Made by a program: the position numbers and the translations under genes. This document shows, one piece after another, positions 52,001-60,181 of a stretch of 64,000 nt of DNA. The stretch covers positions 330,216-394,215 of the forward strand of contig NZ_JAAGLY010000008.1 in assembly GCF_010548375.1 (NCBI RefSeq). Reading direction: 5' to 3'. Origin of the DNA: Streptomyces sp. SID13726. GTDB lineage: Bacteria; Actinomycetota; Actinomycetes; Streptomycetales; Streptomycetaceae. A model generated the notes under the pieces. It had not been told where the DNA came from and did no database searches. It saw only the letters and a list, made by a program, of their open reading frames with translations. Within the stretch, counting starts at the first letter, position 1. Every line of letters starts with the position of its first letter.

Positions 52001-52788
52001 CCGAGGGCGAGCATCGCGACCTGGCCGAGGGCGGGGACGGCCTGGAGGGCGGGGGTGTAGCGGGCGTTGAAGCGGATGGTGCGCAGGCGGCCCGCGAAGA
52101 GCCTGCGCCCTACCTCCCTGAGCTTCCCGGTCTCCTGGTCCTCCTGGCCGAAGCCCTTCACCACGCGTACGCCGCTCACCGCGCCGTCGACCACGCCCGC
52201 GACGGCGGCGGCCTGGGCCTGGGCGTACCAGGTGGCGGGGTGCAGCTTGGAGCGCGAGCGCTTGGCGATCCACCACAGGGCCGGGGCGACCGCGAGGGCG
52301 ACCAGGGTGAGCGGGATCGACAGCCAGGCCATCACGACCAGGGAGATCACGAAGAGGGCGAAGTTGCCGATCGTCATGGGCAGCATGAAGAGCAGGCCCT
52401 GGATCAGCTGGAGGTCGCTGGTGGCCCGGCCGACCACCTGGCCGGTGGACAGCTCGTCCTGGCGGCGGCCGTCGAGGCGGGTGATGGTGCCGAACATCTC
52501 CGTGCGGAGGTCGTGCTGGACGTCGAGGGCGAGGCGGCCGCCGTAGTAGCGGCGGATGTAGGTGAAGGCGTAGACGAGGACCGCGGCGGCGATCAGGGCG
52601 CCGGCCCAGGGGGCCATGTCGCGGGTGTGGTCGCCGATGACGTCGTCGATGATCACCTTGGTGATCAGGGGGACGATCGCCATGACGGCCATGCCGGCGA
52701 GGCTGGAGCCGAGGGCGAGTACGACGTCCTTCGGGTACCGCCAGGCGTACCCGGCCAGTCGTCGTGCCCATCCCCGTTGCGGATCCAC
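49084..52788 (-). CDS. Single-chain ABC exporter with two transmembrane and two ATPase domains
   Basis: A 1,234-residue full-length exporter (TMD-NBD-TMD-NBD). The first Walker A is GSSGSGKST (near residue 368) with signature LSGGQRQR; the second is GETGAGKST (near 1028) with the altered signature LSAGQRQL. Such asymmetry suggests one consensus and one degenerate ATP site, as in heterodimeric bacterial multidrug exporters of the BmrCD/TM287 type, but here both halves are joined. A charged linker of about 100 residues lies between. GTG at 52788 has GGAGGG 7 bases upstream. Likely exports a drug, lipid or peptide. Confidence 0.92.
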   Translation of the reverse strand: MDPQRGWARRLAGYAWRYPKDVVLALGSSLAGMAVMAIVPLITKVIIDDVIGDHTRDMAPWAGALIAAAVLVYAFTYIRRYYGGRLALDVQHDLRTEMFGTITRLDGRRQDELSTGQVVGRATSDLQLIQGLLFMLPMTIGNFALFVISLVVMAWLSIPLTLVALAVAPALWWIAKRSRSKLHPATWYAQAQAAAVAGVVDGAVSGVRVVKGFGQEDQETGKLREVGRRLFAGRLRTIRFNARYTPALQAVPALGQVAMLALGGWLAVRGHITLGTFVAFSTYLAQLVGPVRMLAMVLTVGQQARAGTERVLELIDTEPTMKEGTKELPADAPATVEFDDVSFGYDHERPVLDGLSFEIRPGETLAVVGSSGSGKSTVSLLLPRFYDVTHGAVLIGGHDVRELTLDSLRAAIGLVPEDSFLFSDTVRNNIAYGRPDATQEQIEEAARAAQADRFIAELPEGYDTTVGEHGLTLSGGQRQRVALARAILADPRLLVLDDATSAVDAQVEHEIHEALKQVMEGRTTLLIAHRRSTLNLADRIAVLDAGRLADVGTHEELQRRSPLYRRLLTDPDGLGGVSPGHAQPVAVQEDTSVRDELDAEFDAERGVTPRLWTGDREPKDTALSGTPATPELLAEVDALPPATDTPDIDEGRAVTPEESYGLRRLLRGFGRPLLVSLGLVAVDAGMGLLLPVMIRHGIDDGVTRMAMAAIWTATLLALLSVLVQWAAQIGETRMTGRTGERVLYSLRLKIFAQLQRLGLDYYERELTGRIMTRMTTDVDALSTFLQTGLVTAFVSVVTFFGIMVALLVIDLQLALVVFATLPPLIVATYFFRKASVKAYELARERVALVNADLQESVSGLRIVQAFRRERDGGRRFSERSDSYRKARIRGQWLISVYFPFVQLLSSVAAASVLIAGAGRVDAATLTTGALVAYLLYIDLFFAPVQQLSQVFDGYQQATVSLGRIQELLQEPTSTKTADEPLEVLSLRGEVAFENVHFAYGDDEEALGGVDLSIPPGQTVAFVGETGAGKSTLVKLVARFYDPTGGRVTVDGTDLRALDLTSYRHRLGVVPQEAYLFQGTIRDAIAYGRPAATDAEVEAAALVVGAHEMIATLDGGYLHEVAERGRNLSAGQRQLIALARADLVDPDILLLDEATAALDLATEAQVNQATDRLAGRRTTLVVAHRLTTAARADRVVVMDHGRVVEDGTHDQLLALDGRYAELWRTFVGEPVDVSR

Positions 52789-52896
52789 GCGGGTGCCCTC
52801 CGGTTCGTCGTCCGTCCTGATCTACCGGAAGGCACCAACGCGAAATCAAGCGGATTTCATCCCTCCGCAACAAGGAGTGGCGAGAAAAGGGAGTGG

Positions 52897-53922
52897 TCAG
52901 ACGCGGACGCGCAGGGAGTAGAACCGGGTGGTCTGCACCGCGTTCTGGTTGTCGTCGCTGACCAGCAGGACCTTCAGGCGGCCCTTGTCGTGTCCGGTGA
53001 CGACCATGCCCTCGATGTTGTCGAGGAGCGGGTTCGGCTGGGGCTGCTTGGCGGTGGCGCCGAGGGTGGGGCAGGTGGCGATGTCCGTGAGCAGGGTCTT
53101 CTTGATCAGGCGTACGTCCGACTGGCCCGTGAGGTTCTCGACGCGGCGGGTGTCCGTGGCGTGGCGGGGGTCGGCCAGGTAGAGGCGGACGGTGTTGCCG
53201 ACGCCGGAGGTGAAGCCGCGCTCCAGGACCAGGAGGCGGCCGTCGGGGAGGGCCTGCACCTCGGGGACGCCGAGGAAGGCGGCGTCGGTGCGGTAGGCGT
53301 ACTGGGCGCCGAGCTTCCAGGTCTTTGCGTGCCGCGTCCAGGTCTGGAAGCGGACGGTCCCGGCCGTGTCGCCGGAGAGCGCGTACTCCATGGAGGCGAG
53401 GAGGGTGCGGCCGCCGTTCAGGAGGGTCAGGCCCTCGAAGGTCTGGTTCGAGGTGGCGCGACCGGCCGGGGCGACCAGGAGGGAGGCCGGGACGGGGAGC
53501 CGGTCGAGGATCCTGCCGCCGGGGCTGTACCGGCGGATCGACGGCTCGGTCTCCGAGGTGACCAGCCGGGTGCCGTCCTTGTCGATCGCCAGGCCCTCGG
53601 AGTCCAGCGCGGTGCCGTTCTCGTCGGCGAGCTGGACGACCTTCTTCGGCGCGAGGGTCCTCGCGTTCAGGTCGAAGAGGGAGGAGCGGTCGGAGAGGGC
53701 GGCGAGCGAGCCGTCCCGGTCCACGGCGAGCGCGGAGAAGTTGCCGACGAAGGTGCCGTCGAACGTCGTCTTGTCGAGCGCGTCCGAGAAACGGTCGAGG
53801 GAGACGGACGGGGAGCAGGCGTGCCCCACCGGCACCGAGGCGACGGCGGGCCCCGCCACGGTCAGACAGGTCGCCGCCGCCAGGGCCGCGGTGGTGGTCG
53901 CGAGTACGGTTCTCAGCTGCAT
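52897..53922 (-). CDS. Secreted phytase-like esterase domain protein (PF13449 type)
   Basis: A 341-residue secreted protein with a signal peptide (MQLRTVLATTTAALAAATCL, cleaved after AVA near 28) and a beta-propeller typical of the 'esterase-like activity of phytase' family: FVGNFSALAVDRDG, LDSEGLAIDKDGTRLVTSE, FEGLTLLNGGRTLL, VQALPDGRLLVLERGF, DNIEGMVVTG. It probably hydrolyses a phospho- or carboxyl-ester outside the cell. ATG at 53920-53922 is chosen for the signal peptide; an in-frame GTG is at 53931. Confidence 0.85.
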   Translation of the reverse strand: MQLRTVLATTTAALAAATCLTVAGPAVASVPVGHACSPSVSLDRFSDALDKTTFDGTFVGNFSALAVDRDGSLAALSDRSSLFDLNARTLAPKKVVQLADENGTALDSEGLAIDKDGTRLVTSETEPSIRRYSPGGRILDRLPVPASLLVAPAGRATSNQTFEGLTLLNGGRTLLASMEYALSGDTAGTVRFQTWTRHAKTWKLGAQYAYRTDAAFLGVPEVQALPDGRLLVLERGFTSGVGNTVRLYLADPRHATDTRRVENLTGQSDVRLIKKTLLTDIATCPTLGATAKQPQPNPLLDNIEGMVVTGHDKGRLKVLLVSDDNQNAVQTTRFYSLRVRV

Positions 53923-53945
53923 GGACGTCACCGTAGGCCGGGTCG

Positions 53946-54109
53946 GTGACCTACGGGAGACCGCGCCGTGAAGGACAGGCCTCTCGTCCCGCACCGGGAT
54001 TCCGTCACGGTCGCGGCCCACACCACGGGACGCACCACGGACGCACTACGGGACGCGTGCGTGACCTGCGCGAGACCGCGCCGTGAAGGACAGGCCTCTC
54101 GTCCCGCAC
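53946..54109. repeat. 49-bp direct repeat, two copies
   Basis: The segments 53946-53994 and 54061-54109 are identical at 47 of 49 positions and begin GTGACCT(A/G)CG. They lie 115 bp apart, upstream of the phytase-like gene, and together with the adjacent 31-bp repeat fill the space between two genes. Confidence 0.8.
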
Positions 54110-54141
54110 GTCACTGTGGGAGGGCACGGTGACGTGCGGGA

Positions 54142-54203
54142 GTGCGGGAGGGGTTGGCGCACGCACAGTGGCGTGCGGGAGGGGTCGGCGCACGCACGGT
54201 GGC
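54142..54203. repeat. 31-bp tandem repeat, two copies
   Basis: GTGCGGGAGGGGT(T/C)GGCGCA plus CGCAC(A/G)GTGGC is repeated head to tail at 54142-54172 and 54173-54203, with two differences. It lies 20 bp downstream of the serine hydrolase stop. Confidence 0.8.
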
Positions 54204-54223
54204 GGGCGGGAGGCCCGCAGGCG

Positions 54224-55066
54224 TCAGCTCGCCGCGAGGTCCTTGTGGATGGCCTTCGCGACGCCCTGGATGGTCGTGATGCCGTAGTTCATGGTGCTGT
54301 TGCCGTGGGTGAGCACCGTGATCATGTAGTCGTGGCCGCCGCCGGTGAAGGTGCCGACGCTGTGGACGCGCCAGCCGTGCGTGGAGCGCTGGAGCCAGCC
54401 GTTCTTGACGTGCCAGGAGACCCCGGACGGGCGGCCGTACGGCGTGCCCCAGCGCTGCGACGAGATGACCTGGCCCATCAACTTCAGGATGTAGGCACGG
54501 GAGTTGTCGCTCAGGACGGTGTTCTTCGCGGTGACCAGCTTGAGCAGCTTCTGCTCGTCGGTGACGGTGATCTGGGTCAGGCCCCAGTAGTTGTTCGCCC
54601 CCGGCTTGGTCTGGGTCATGCCGGCCGCCGCGAGGAAGCCCTTGATCTTGGTCATGCCCAGCTGACGCCACAGCTTGCTGGTCGCGTCGTTGTCCGACTT
54701 GGTGATCATGGCCTTGGCGAGATTGCTCTCGGTGGTGGTCAGATACCGGTTGTGCTTCTTCGCGTCCCACAGCAGCGTGGCGAGGACGGTCACCTTGACC
54801 ACGCTCGCGGAGTCGTACGCGCTGGACGCGCGGAGCGTGCAGGTGGTCTTGGTCGTACGGTCGTAGAGGCCGACGGCGACCGTGCCGGAACGGTTGGAGA
54901 GCGCGGACGTGATGTCCCGCTTGAGCTTGTCGGCCAGGCCCGCCTTGGCGGACGTGCAGCTGACGGTCGGTGTCGTCGCCGCGACGGCGGGCGTGGCGGT
55001 GGCGACGCAGGCGGCCAGCGCACCGGCCGCGATCCATTTCGTGTGTCTGAATATCCCCCGTGTCAT
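54224..55066 (-). CDS. Secreted serine hydrolase, beta-lactamase/penicillin-binding fold
   Basis: A 280-residue exported protein with a signal peptide (GIFRHTKWIAAGALAACVAT, cleaved after AVA near 29). The class A beta-lactamase motifs are visible: S88-VV-K91, SDN (124-126) and KNG in place of KTG near the end. The omega-loop glutamate of true lactamases is not evident, so it is more likely a peptidase/esterase of the same fold than a resistance enzyme. ATG at 55064-55066. The frame stays open upstream without similarity. Divergent from the GT39 gene. Confidence 0.82.
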   Translation of the reverse strand: MTRGIFRHTKWIAAGALAACVATATPAVAATTPTVSCTSAKAGLADKLKRDITSALSNRSGTVAVGLYDRTTKTTCTLRASSAYDSASVVKVTVLATLLWDAKKHNRYLTTTESNLAKAMITKSDNDATSKLWRQLGMTKIKGFLAAAGMTQTKPGANNYWGLTQITVTDEQKLLKLVTAKNTVLSDNSRAYILKLMGQVISSQRWGTPYGRPSGVSWHVKNGWLQRSTHGWRVHSVGTFTGGGHDYMITVLTHGNSTMNYGITTIQGVAKAIHKDLAAS

Positions 55067-55209
55067 GCCCTGTTGACGCCCTGGTAGGTGCGAATGGTTG
55101 TACGCATGAGGAATGGTTGTGCGATTCGTTACCTGGCCCTTGGCGTTTTCACAGCAATACGCCAGGTACGGCACAGCCCCCACCCAAACCCGCTCCGCAC
55201 CATGCCTGG

Positions 55210-57471
55210 GTGACATCTGCCACCGATCCCCACCCCCGCACCGAGACCGTGTCCGCCGACTGGGCACCGCCGACCCCACCCGCGCCGGCGCCACCGGACA
55301 GGGCGCCGCGCTGGTCGCTGCCCGCACTGCTCGCGATCCTGGCCCTGGCCGGCGTGCTGTACGGGTGGAACCTGTCCGGCAACAGCCTCAACAGCTTCTA
55401 CAGCGCCGCGATCTACAGCGGCACGCAGAGCTGGAAGGCCTGGTTCTTCGGCTCGCTGGACGCGGGGAACTTCCTCACCGTCGACAAGCCGCCGTTCGCC
55501 CTGATGATCATGGGCCTGTCGTGCCGGGTATTCGGCTTCGGCACCTGGCAGATGATGGCGCCCGAGATCGGGGCCGCCCTCGGCACGATCTGGATCCTGC
55601 ACACCTCCGTCAAGCGGTACTTCGGCCATGTGGCGGCGACCCTCGCCGCGCTGGTGCTCGCGCTCACCCCGATCACCGTCGCGATCAACCGCGACAACAA
55701 CCCCGACACCATCCTGGTGTTGCTCATGGTGGGCGGCGCGGCCCTCGCCCTGCGCGCGGTGCGCACCGACAGGCTGCTCCCGCTGATCGGCTCCGCGGTC
55801 CTGTTCGGACTCGCCTTCAACACCAAGATGCTCCAGGGCTACATCGCCCTGCCGGCCGTCTTCGCCGTGTACGTCTACGCGTCGAGGCTCGGCTGGAAGA
55901 AGAAGGTCGTCAACCTGGCCCTCGCGGCGCTGGCGTTGGCGGTCTCCAGCTTCTGGTGGGCCACCGCGGTCTCGCTCGTCCCGGCCGACGACCGCCCCTA
56001 CATCGGCGGTTCGACCGACGGCTCCGCCTGGAACCTGATCATGGGCTACAACGGCCTCGGCCGGGTCCTCGGCGGCGAGGGCAACGGCGGGGGCGGCGAC
56101 GGTGGGGGCGGCACGTTCGCCGGTACCGCGGGCATCGGCCGGATGTTCAACGACGTCCTCGGCGGCCAGATCTCCTGGCTGATCCCCTTCGCCTTCCTCG
56201 CGTTCGTCGCCGGTCTGCTGCTGTGCGGGCGGGCCCCGCGCACCGACGCCACCCGCGCCGCGCTCATCATGTGGGGCGGCTGGCTGGTGCTGCACTACCT
56301 GACCTTCGCGATGGCCGAGGGCACCATGCACCCGTACTACACGACCGCGCTCGCCCCCGGCATCGCGGCGCTGACCGGCGCCGGTGGCGTCATGCTGTGG
56401 CGCGCCTTCCGCTCCGGTGACGCCCGCTGGTCCTGGGTGCTGCCGGCCGGCCTCGCGGTCACCGGCATCTGGGCGATCGTGCTGCTGCGCCGGGCCACGG
56501 GCTGGAACACCTGGCTGTGGCCGGCGGTCGGTGTCCTCATGGTCCTGGCGGTCGCGGGTCTGTTCGTCTTCCGTACGGCGGGCTCGGGGACGCGGCTCCG
56601 GCTGCTCGGGGTGTCCGTCGCGGCGGCGATCGTGGCGGCCCTCGCGGGTCCCACGGCGTACGCGGCCTCGCCGGCCTTCGGCACCTCCAGCGGCATGATG
56701 GGCGGCACGAACCCGACGGCGGGCCCCTCGACGGGCGGCGGCATGGGCGGCCCCGGGGGCGGTGGCGGCGGTGGCCGGGGCGGCTTCGGCGGCGGCGACG
56801 GCGGGCCGGGCAGTCAGCAGGGCGGTACGCAGGGCGGTACGCAGCAGGGCGGCCAGGCGAACGGGGAGTTCCCCGGCGGCGGAACCGGCAACGGCAACGG
56901 CCAGATGCAGCCCGGCGGCGGCAACGGTGAGCTGCCCCAGAGCGGCGGTACGGCACCCGGCGGTCAGCAGGGCGGCGAGCTTCCCGGTGGCGGCGAGATG
57001 CCGGGCGGCGGTACGGCTCCCGGCGGCACCGGCGCCATGAGCGGTGGCCCCGGCGGCGGTGGCGGCGGCATGGGCGGCAGCGTCGACAGCGCCCTGGTCT
57101 CCTACCTGGAGAAGCACCAGGACGGCGCCAAGTGGCTGCTCGCGGTGTCCAATTCGCAGAGCGCCGGCTCGCTGATCCTCAGCACCCACAAGCCCGTCAT
57201 CTCCATGTGGGGCTTCACCGGCTCCGACAAGGCGATGACCCTCGCCAAGCTCAAGGAGCTGGTGAAGAAGGGCGAGTTGCACTACATCCAGCTCGGCGGC
57301 GGTGGCATGGGCGGCAACAGCAGCCTGAACACCGAGATCACCAACTGGGTGCAGAAGAACGGCACGGCGGTGAAGGAGAGCGACTACAGCACGGGCAGTT
57401 CCTCTTCGCAGAGCGGCCAGTCGGGCAGCACCTCGACGATCTACCGCCTGGACCCCTCGGACGTCAGCTGA
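55210..57471 (+). CDS. Membrane glycosyltransferase, GT39/ArnT-like, with glycine-rich linker
   Basis: A 753-residue membrane protein. After a proline-rich start, about ten or more membrane helices form the GT-C fold; the catalytic loop acidic residue is in SLDAGNFLTVDKPPFA. It uses lipid-linked sugars (polyprenyl phosphate type) to glycosylate proteins or lipids outside. Residues about 490-630 are almost only Gly, Gln, Pro and Met-containing repeats. A small C-terminal soluble domain follows (LVSYLEKHQDGAKWLLAVS, SAGSLILSTHKPVISMWGF), typical of the actinobacterial YkcB-like subgroup. GTG at 55210 is the best start; no clear ribosome site, so it may be leaderless. Confidence 0.85.
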   Translation: MTSATDPHPRTETVSADWAPPTPPAPAPPDRAPRWSLPALLAILALAGVLYGWNLSGNSLNSFYSAAIYSGTQSWKAWFFGSLDAGNFLTVDKPPFALMIMGLSCRVFGFGTWQMMAPEIGAALGTIWILHTSVKRYFGHVAATLAALVLALTPITVAINRDNNPDTILVLLMVGGAALALRAVRTDRLLPLIGSAVLFGLAFNTKMLQGYIALPAVFAVYVYASRLGWKKKVVNLALAALALAVSSFWWATAVSLVPADDRPYIGGSTDGSAWNLIMGYNGLGRVLGGEGNGGGGDGGGGTFAGTAGIGRMFNDVLGGQISWLIPFAFLAFVAGLLLCGRAPRTDATRAALIMWGGWLVLHYLTFAMAEGTMHPYYTTALAPGIAALTGAGGVMLWRAFRSGDARWSWVLPAGLAVTGIWAIVLLRRATGWNTWLWPAVGVLMVLAVAGLFVFRTAGSGTRLRLLGVSVAAAIVAALAGPTAYAASPAFGTSSGMMGGTNPTAGPSTGGGMGGPGGGGGGGRGGFGGGDGGPGSQQGGTQGGTQQGGQANGEFPGGGTGNGNGQMQPGGGNGELPQSGGTAPGGQQGGELPGGGEMPGGGTAPGGTGAMSGGPGGGGGGMGGSVDSALVSYLEKHQDGAKWLLAVSNSQSAGSLILSTHKPVISMWGFTGSDKAMTLAKLKELVKKGELHYIQLGGGGMGGNSSLNTEITNWVQKNGTAVKESDYSTGSSSSQSGQSGSTSTIYRLDPSDVS

Positions 57472-57495
57472 CAAAGAACTGACAAACAACCGGTC

Positions 57496-57528
57496 AACGG
57501 CCCCCGCCCACCCGGCGGGGGCCGTTTT
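57496..57528 (+). terminator. Rho-independent terminator of the glycosyltransferase gene
   Basis: A 13-bp perfect stem (57496-57508 with 57514-57526), loop CACCC, followed by TTTT. It lies 25 bp after the stop codon. Confidence 0.9.
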
Positions 57529-57671
57529 CGCGTGTCAACTCGCGTAGACAAGGGGCGATTTGCCGTTTCACGACACCGAATGGACACGTGACATCCATTT
57601 ACACGGCTGCATGCTCATGCCACGCTCCCATCTGCCGCCTCCATTCAACCCGCGTAGATGGGACCCCCTTT

Positions 57672-58478
57672 ATGCTGGCGACACGCATACGCAGCTGGAA
57701 GTCGGTGGCGCTCACCACCGCCGCCGTGCTGGTCGGGCTCGCCGCCCCGGTCGTGACGACGACCCCGGCCGCCGCCACGACGACCGCGTACGACTCGACG
57801 TACTACAAGAACGCGATCGGCAAGACGGGGACGAGCCTCAAGTCGTCCCTGCACACGATCATCAGCGCCAACGTCACGAAGATCTCGTACTCCGCGGTCT
57901 GGAACGCCCTCATGGCCACCGACCAGGACCCGAACAACAGCAACAACGTGATCCTGCTGTACAGCGGCGTCTCCCGCGCCAAGTCCCTCAACGGCGGTGA
58001 CGTCGGCGACTGGAACCGCGAGCACGTGTGGGCCAAGTCCCACGGCGACTTCGGCGAGTCGATCGGCCCCGGCACCGACCTGCACCACCTGCGCCCGGCC
58101 GACGTCCAGGTCAACAGCATCCGCGGCAACCTGGACTTCGACAACGGCGGCAGCGCCGTCACCAACGGCGGCGGCTCCACCGTCGACTCCGACTCCTTCG
58201 CCCCGCGCGCGGCGGACCGCGGCGACGTGGCCCGCATGATCCTCTACATGGCCGTCCGCTACGACGGCGGCGACGGCTTCGCCGACCTGGAGCCCAACGA
58301 GAAGGTCGGCAACGGCTCCAACCCCTACATCGGCAAGCTCTCCGTCCTGAAGACGTGGAACGAGGCGGACCCGCCCAGCGCCTTCGAGGAGAAGCGCAAC
58401 CAGGTCATCTACGACACCTACCAGCACAACCGCAACCCGTTCATCGACCACCCGGAGTGGGTCGAGGCGATCTGGTAG
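57672..58478 (+). CDS. Secreted endonuclease I family nuclease
   Basis: A 268-residue exported nuclease. A signal peptide (WKSVALTTAAVLVGLAAPVV, cleaved after AAA near 36) is followed by the Endonuclease_1 domain: DWNREHVWAKSHG (H118, catalytic His-Asn type), then TDLHHLRPADVQVNSIRGN with metal-binding residues. Related enzymes (for example Vibrio Dns) degrade DNA and sometimes RNA with Mg2+. It likely scavenges nucleic acid for phosphate or nucleosides. ATG at 57672 has only a weak ribosome site. It converges on the TPP enzyme gene, with 20 bp between the stops. Confidence 0.92.
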   Translation: MLATRIRSWKSVALTTAAVLVGLAAPVVTTTPAAATTTAYDSTYYKNAIGKTGTSLKSSLHTIISANVTKISYSAVWNALMATDQDPNNSNNVILLYSGVSRAKSLNGGDVGDWNREHVWAKSHGDFGESIGPGTDLHHLRPADVQVNSIRGNLDFDNGGSAVTNGGGSTVDSDSFAPRAADRGDVARMILYMAVRYDGGDGFADLEPNEKVGNGSNPYIGKLSVLKTWNEADPPSAFEEKRNQVIYDTYQHNRNPFIDHPEWVEAIW

Positions 58479-58498
58479 GCGTCCCCGAACGACCCCGG

Positions 58499-60181
58499 CT
58501 ACAGGTGCGTGGGCGCGAACATCCGCAGCACCGCCGGGAGTACGACCACCGAGGGCCCCGGTGAGCCGAGAGCCTTCGTGAGGTCGTCCGTGAGGGTCTC
58601 CGGGGTCGTGCGGACCCCGGGGACCCCGAACGACTCGGCCAGGGCCACGTAGTCCGGCCGGGTCAGTTCCGTCGCCGTGGCCTCGCCGAAGGCGTCCGTC
58701 ATGTACTCGCGCAGGATGCCGTAGCCGCCGTCGTCGACGATCAGCCAGGTGACGTTGAGGTCGTACTGGCGGGCCGTGGCCAACTCGGCGATGGAGTACA
58801 GGGCTCCGCCGTCGCCGGAGACAGCGAGGACCGGGACGGAAGGGTCGGCCACCGCCGCGCCGAGCGCCGCCGGGAAGCCATAGCCGAGGCCACCGGCGCC
58901 CTGGGCCGAGTGCATGCGGTTGGGGCCCTTGGCGTCGAAGGCGGACCAGGCCCAGTAGGCGAGGATCGTCATGTCCCAGAAGGACGGGGATCCAGCGGGC
59001 AGCGCCCGGCGGATCGACGCCAACAGGTCCTGTTCCAGGGAGAGTTCCTGGGCTGCGATGCGTTCGCCGACCTTGGCGAGGACCGTGCGGACCCGCTCGG
59101 GAGCCTCCGCGTCCTGCCTCGGCGTCACCGTCTCCAGCAGCGCCTGCAACGCGAGCCGCGCGTCCGCGTGGATGCCCAGTGCCGGATGGTTGGACTCCAG
59201 CTTGCCGAGGTCCGCCTCGATCTGGATCACCCGGCCGCGCGGCTTGAACGTGTGGTAGTTCGAGGAGAGTTCGCCCAGCCCCGAGCCGACCACCAGGAGG
59301 ACGTCGGCGTCCTCCAGGAAGTCCGTGGTGTGCCGGTCCTCGATCCAGGACTGGAGCGAGAGCGGGTGCGTCCAGGGGAAGGCCCCCTTGCCGCCGGGGG
59401 TCGAGACGACGGGCGCCTGAAGCGTCTCCGCCAGCTGCCGCAGCTTGCCGGAGGCGTCCGACCGTACGACTCCCCCGCCCGCGATGATCGCCGGGCGCTC
59501 GGCGCGGGAGAGCAAGTCGGCCGCCACCGCCGTGAGTTCGGGGCGCGGGGGCAGTTCCTCGGGGAAGGCGTCGCCGCCCGTCACCACCGGGATCAGGGTC
59601 GGGGCCAGCAGCACGTCCTGCGGGATCTCCACCCACACCGGGCCGTGGGGCGCCGTGAGGGCCGATTTCCAGGCCGCCTCGATCGCCGAGGGGATCTGGG
59701 ACTGGGTACGGACCGTGTGGACCGACTTGACCACGCCCCTGAACGAGGCGGACTGGTCCGGGAGTTCGTGGAGATAGCCGTGACGGCCGCCGCCGAGACC
59801 GGCGGTCGGGATCTGGCTGCTGATCGCGAGGACGGGGGCGGAGGCTGCCGCCGCTTCCTGAAGGGCGGCCAGGGACGTCAGCGCCCCGGGCCCCGTCGAC
59901 AGCAGCAGCGGCGCCGCCTCCCCCGTGATCCTGCCGTACGCGTCCGCCGCGAAGCCCGCGTTGTTCTCCACGCGCAGGCCGATGTACCGCAGGTCGGAGC
60001 GGCGCAGCGCGTCGAACATGCCGAGCGCGTGCTGGCCGGGCAGCCCGAAGACGGTCGTCGCGCCGAGCCCGGCCAGGGTCTCCACGACCAGGTCTCCGCC
60101 GTTGCGGCCGGGAGGTGGGTTCAGGGCCGCCGAGATCTGCGCCTCGGTCGGACGGAGCACCAGGTCGTGGTCGTGAGTCAC
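58499..60181 (-). CDS. Thiamine pyrophosphate-dependent enzyme, acetolactate-synthase-like
   Basis: A 560-residue TPP enzyme of the acetolactate synthase/benzoylformate decarboxylase superfamily. The activating glutamate is in RVENNAGFAADAYGRI, the central domain has PGGKGAFPWTHPL, and the TPP/Mg motif is GDGGALYSIAELATA ending VDDGGYGIL. The usual NN of the motif end is DD. Acetolactate synthase proper is unlikely because no small subunit is present. GTG at 60181 overlaps the agmatinase stop by 4 bp, so it should work in the same pathway, perhaps on a 2-keto acid from guanidino or amine breakdown. Confidence 0.88.
   Translation of the reverse strand: MTHDHDLVLRPTEAQISAALNPPPGRNGGDLVVETLAGLGATTVFGLPGQHALGMFDALRRSDLRYIGLRVENNAGFAADAYGRITGEAAPLLLSTGPGALTSLAALQEAAAASAPVLAISSQIPTAGLGGGRHGYLHELPDQSASFRGVVKSVHTVRTQSQIPSAIEAAWKSALTAPHGPVWVEIPQDVLLAPTLIPVVTGGDAFPEELPPRPELTAVAADLLSRAERPAIIAGGGVVRSDASGKLRQLAETLQAPVVSTPGGKGAFPWTHPLSLQSWIEDRHTTDFLEDADVLLVVGSGLGELSSNYHTFKPRGRVIQIEADLGKLESNHPALGIHADARLALQALLETVTPRQDAEAPERVRTVLAKVGERIAAQELSLEQDLLASIRRALPAGSPSFWDMTILAYWAWSAFDAKGPNRMHSAQGAGGLGYGFPAALGAAVADPSVPVLAVSGDGGALYSIAELATARQYDLNVTWLIVDDGGYGILREYMTDAFGEATATELTRPDYVALAESFGVPGVRTTPETLTDDLTKALGSPGPSVVVLPAVLRMFAPTHL

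Noticed and set aside
48859..53949. 1,696-codon plus-strand open frame opposite the ABC exporter
   Set aside because: Antisense to well-supported genes; composition is the repetitive Asp/Gly/Val/Glu pattern of a GC-rich shadow frame and has no family similarity.
57540..57671. Possible PHO box before the endonuclease gene
   Set aside because: Only one imperfect ATTCAACCCGC-like unit was found; PHO boxes need at least two 11-bp units.
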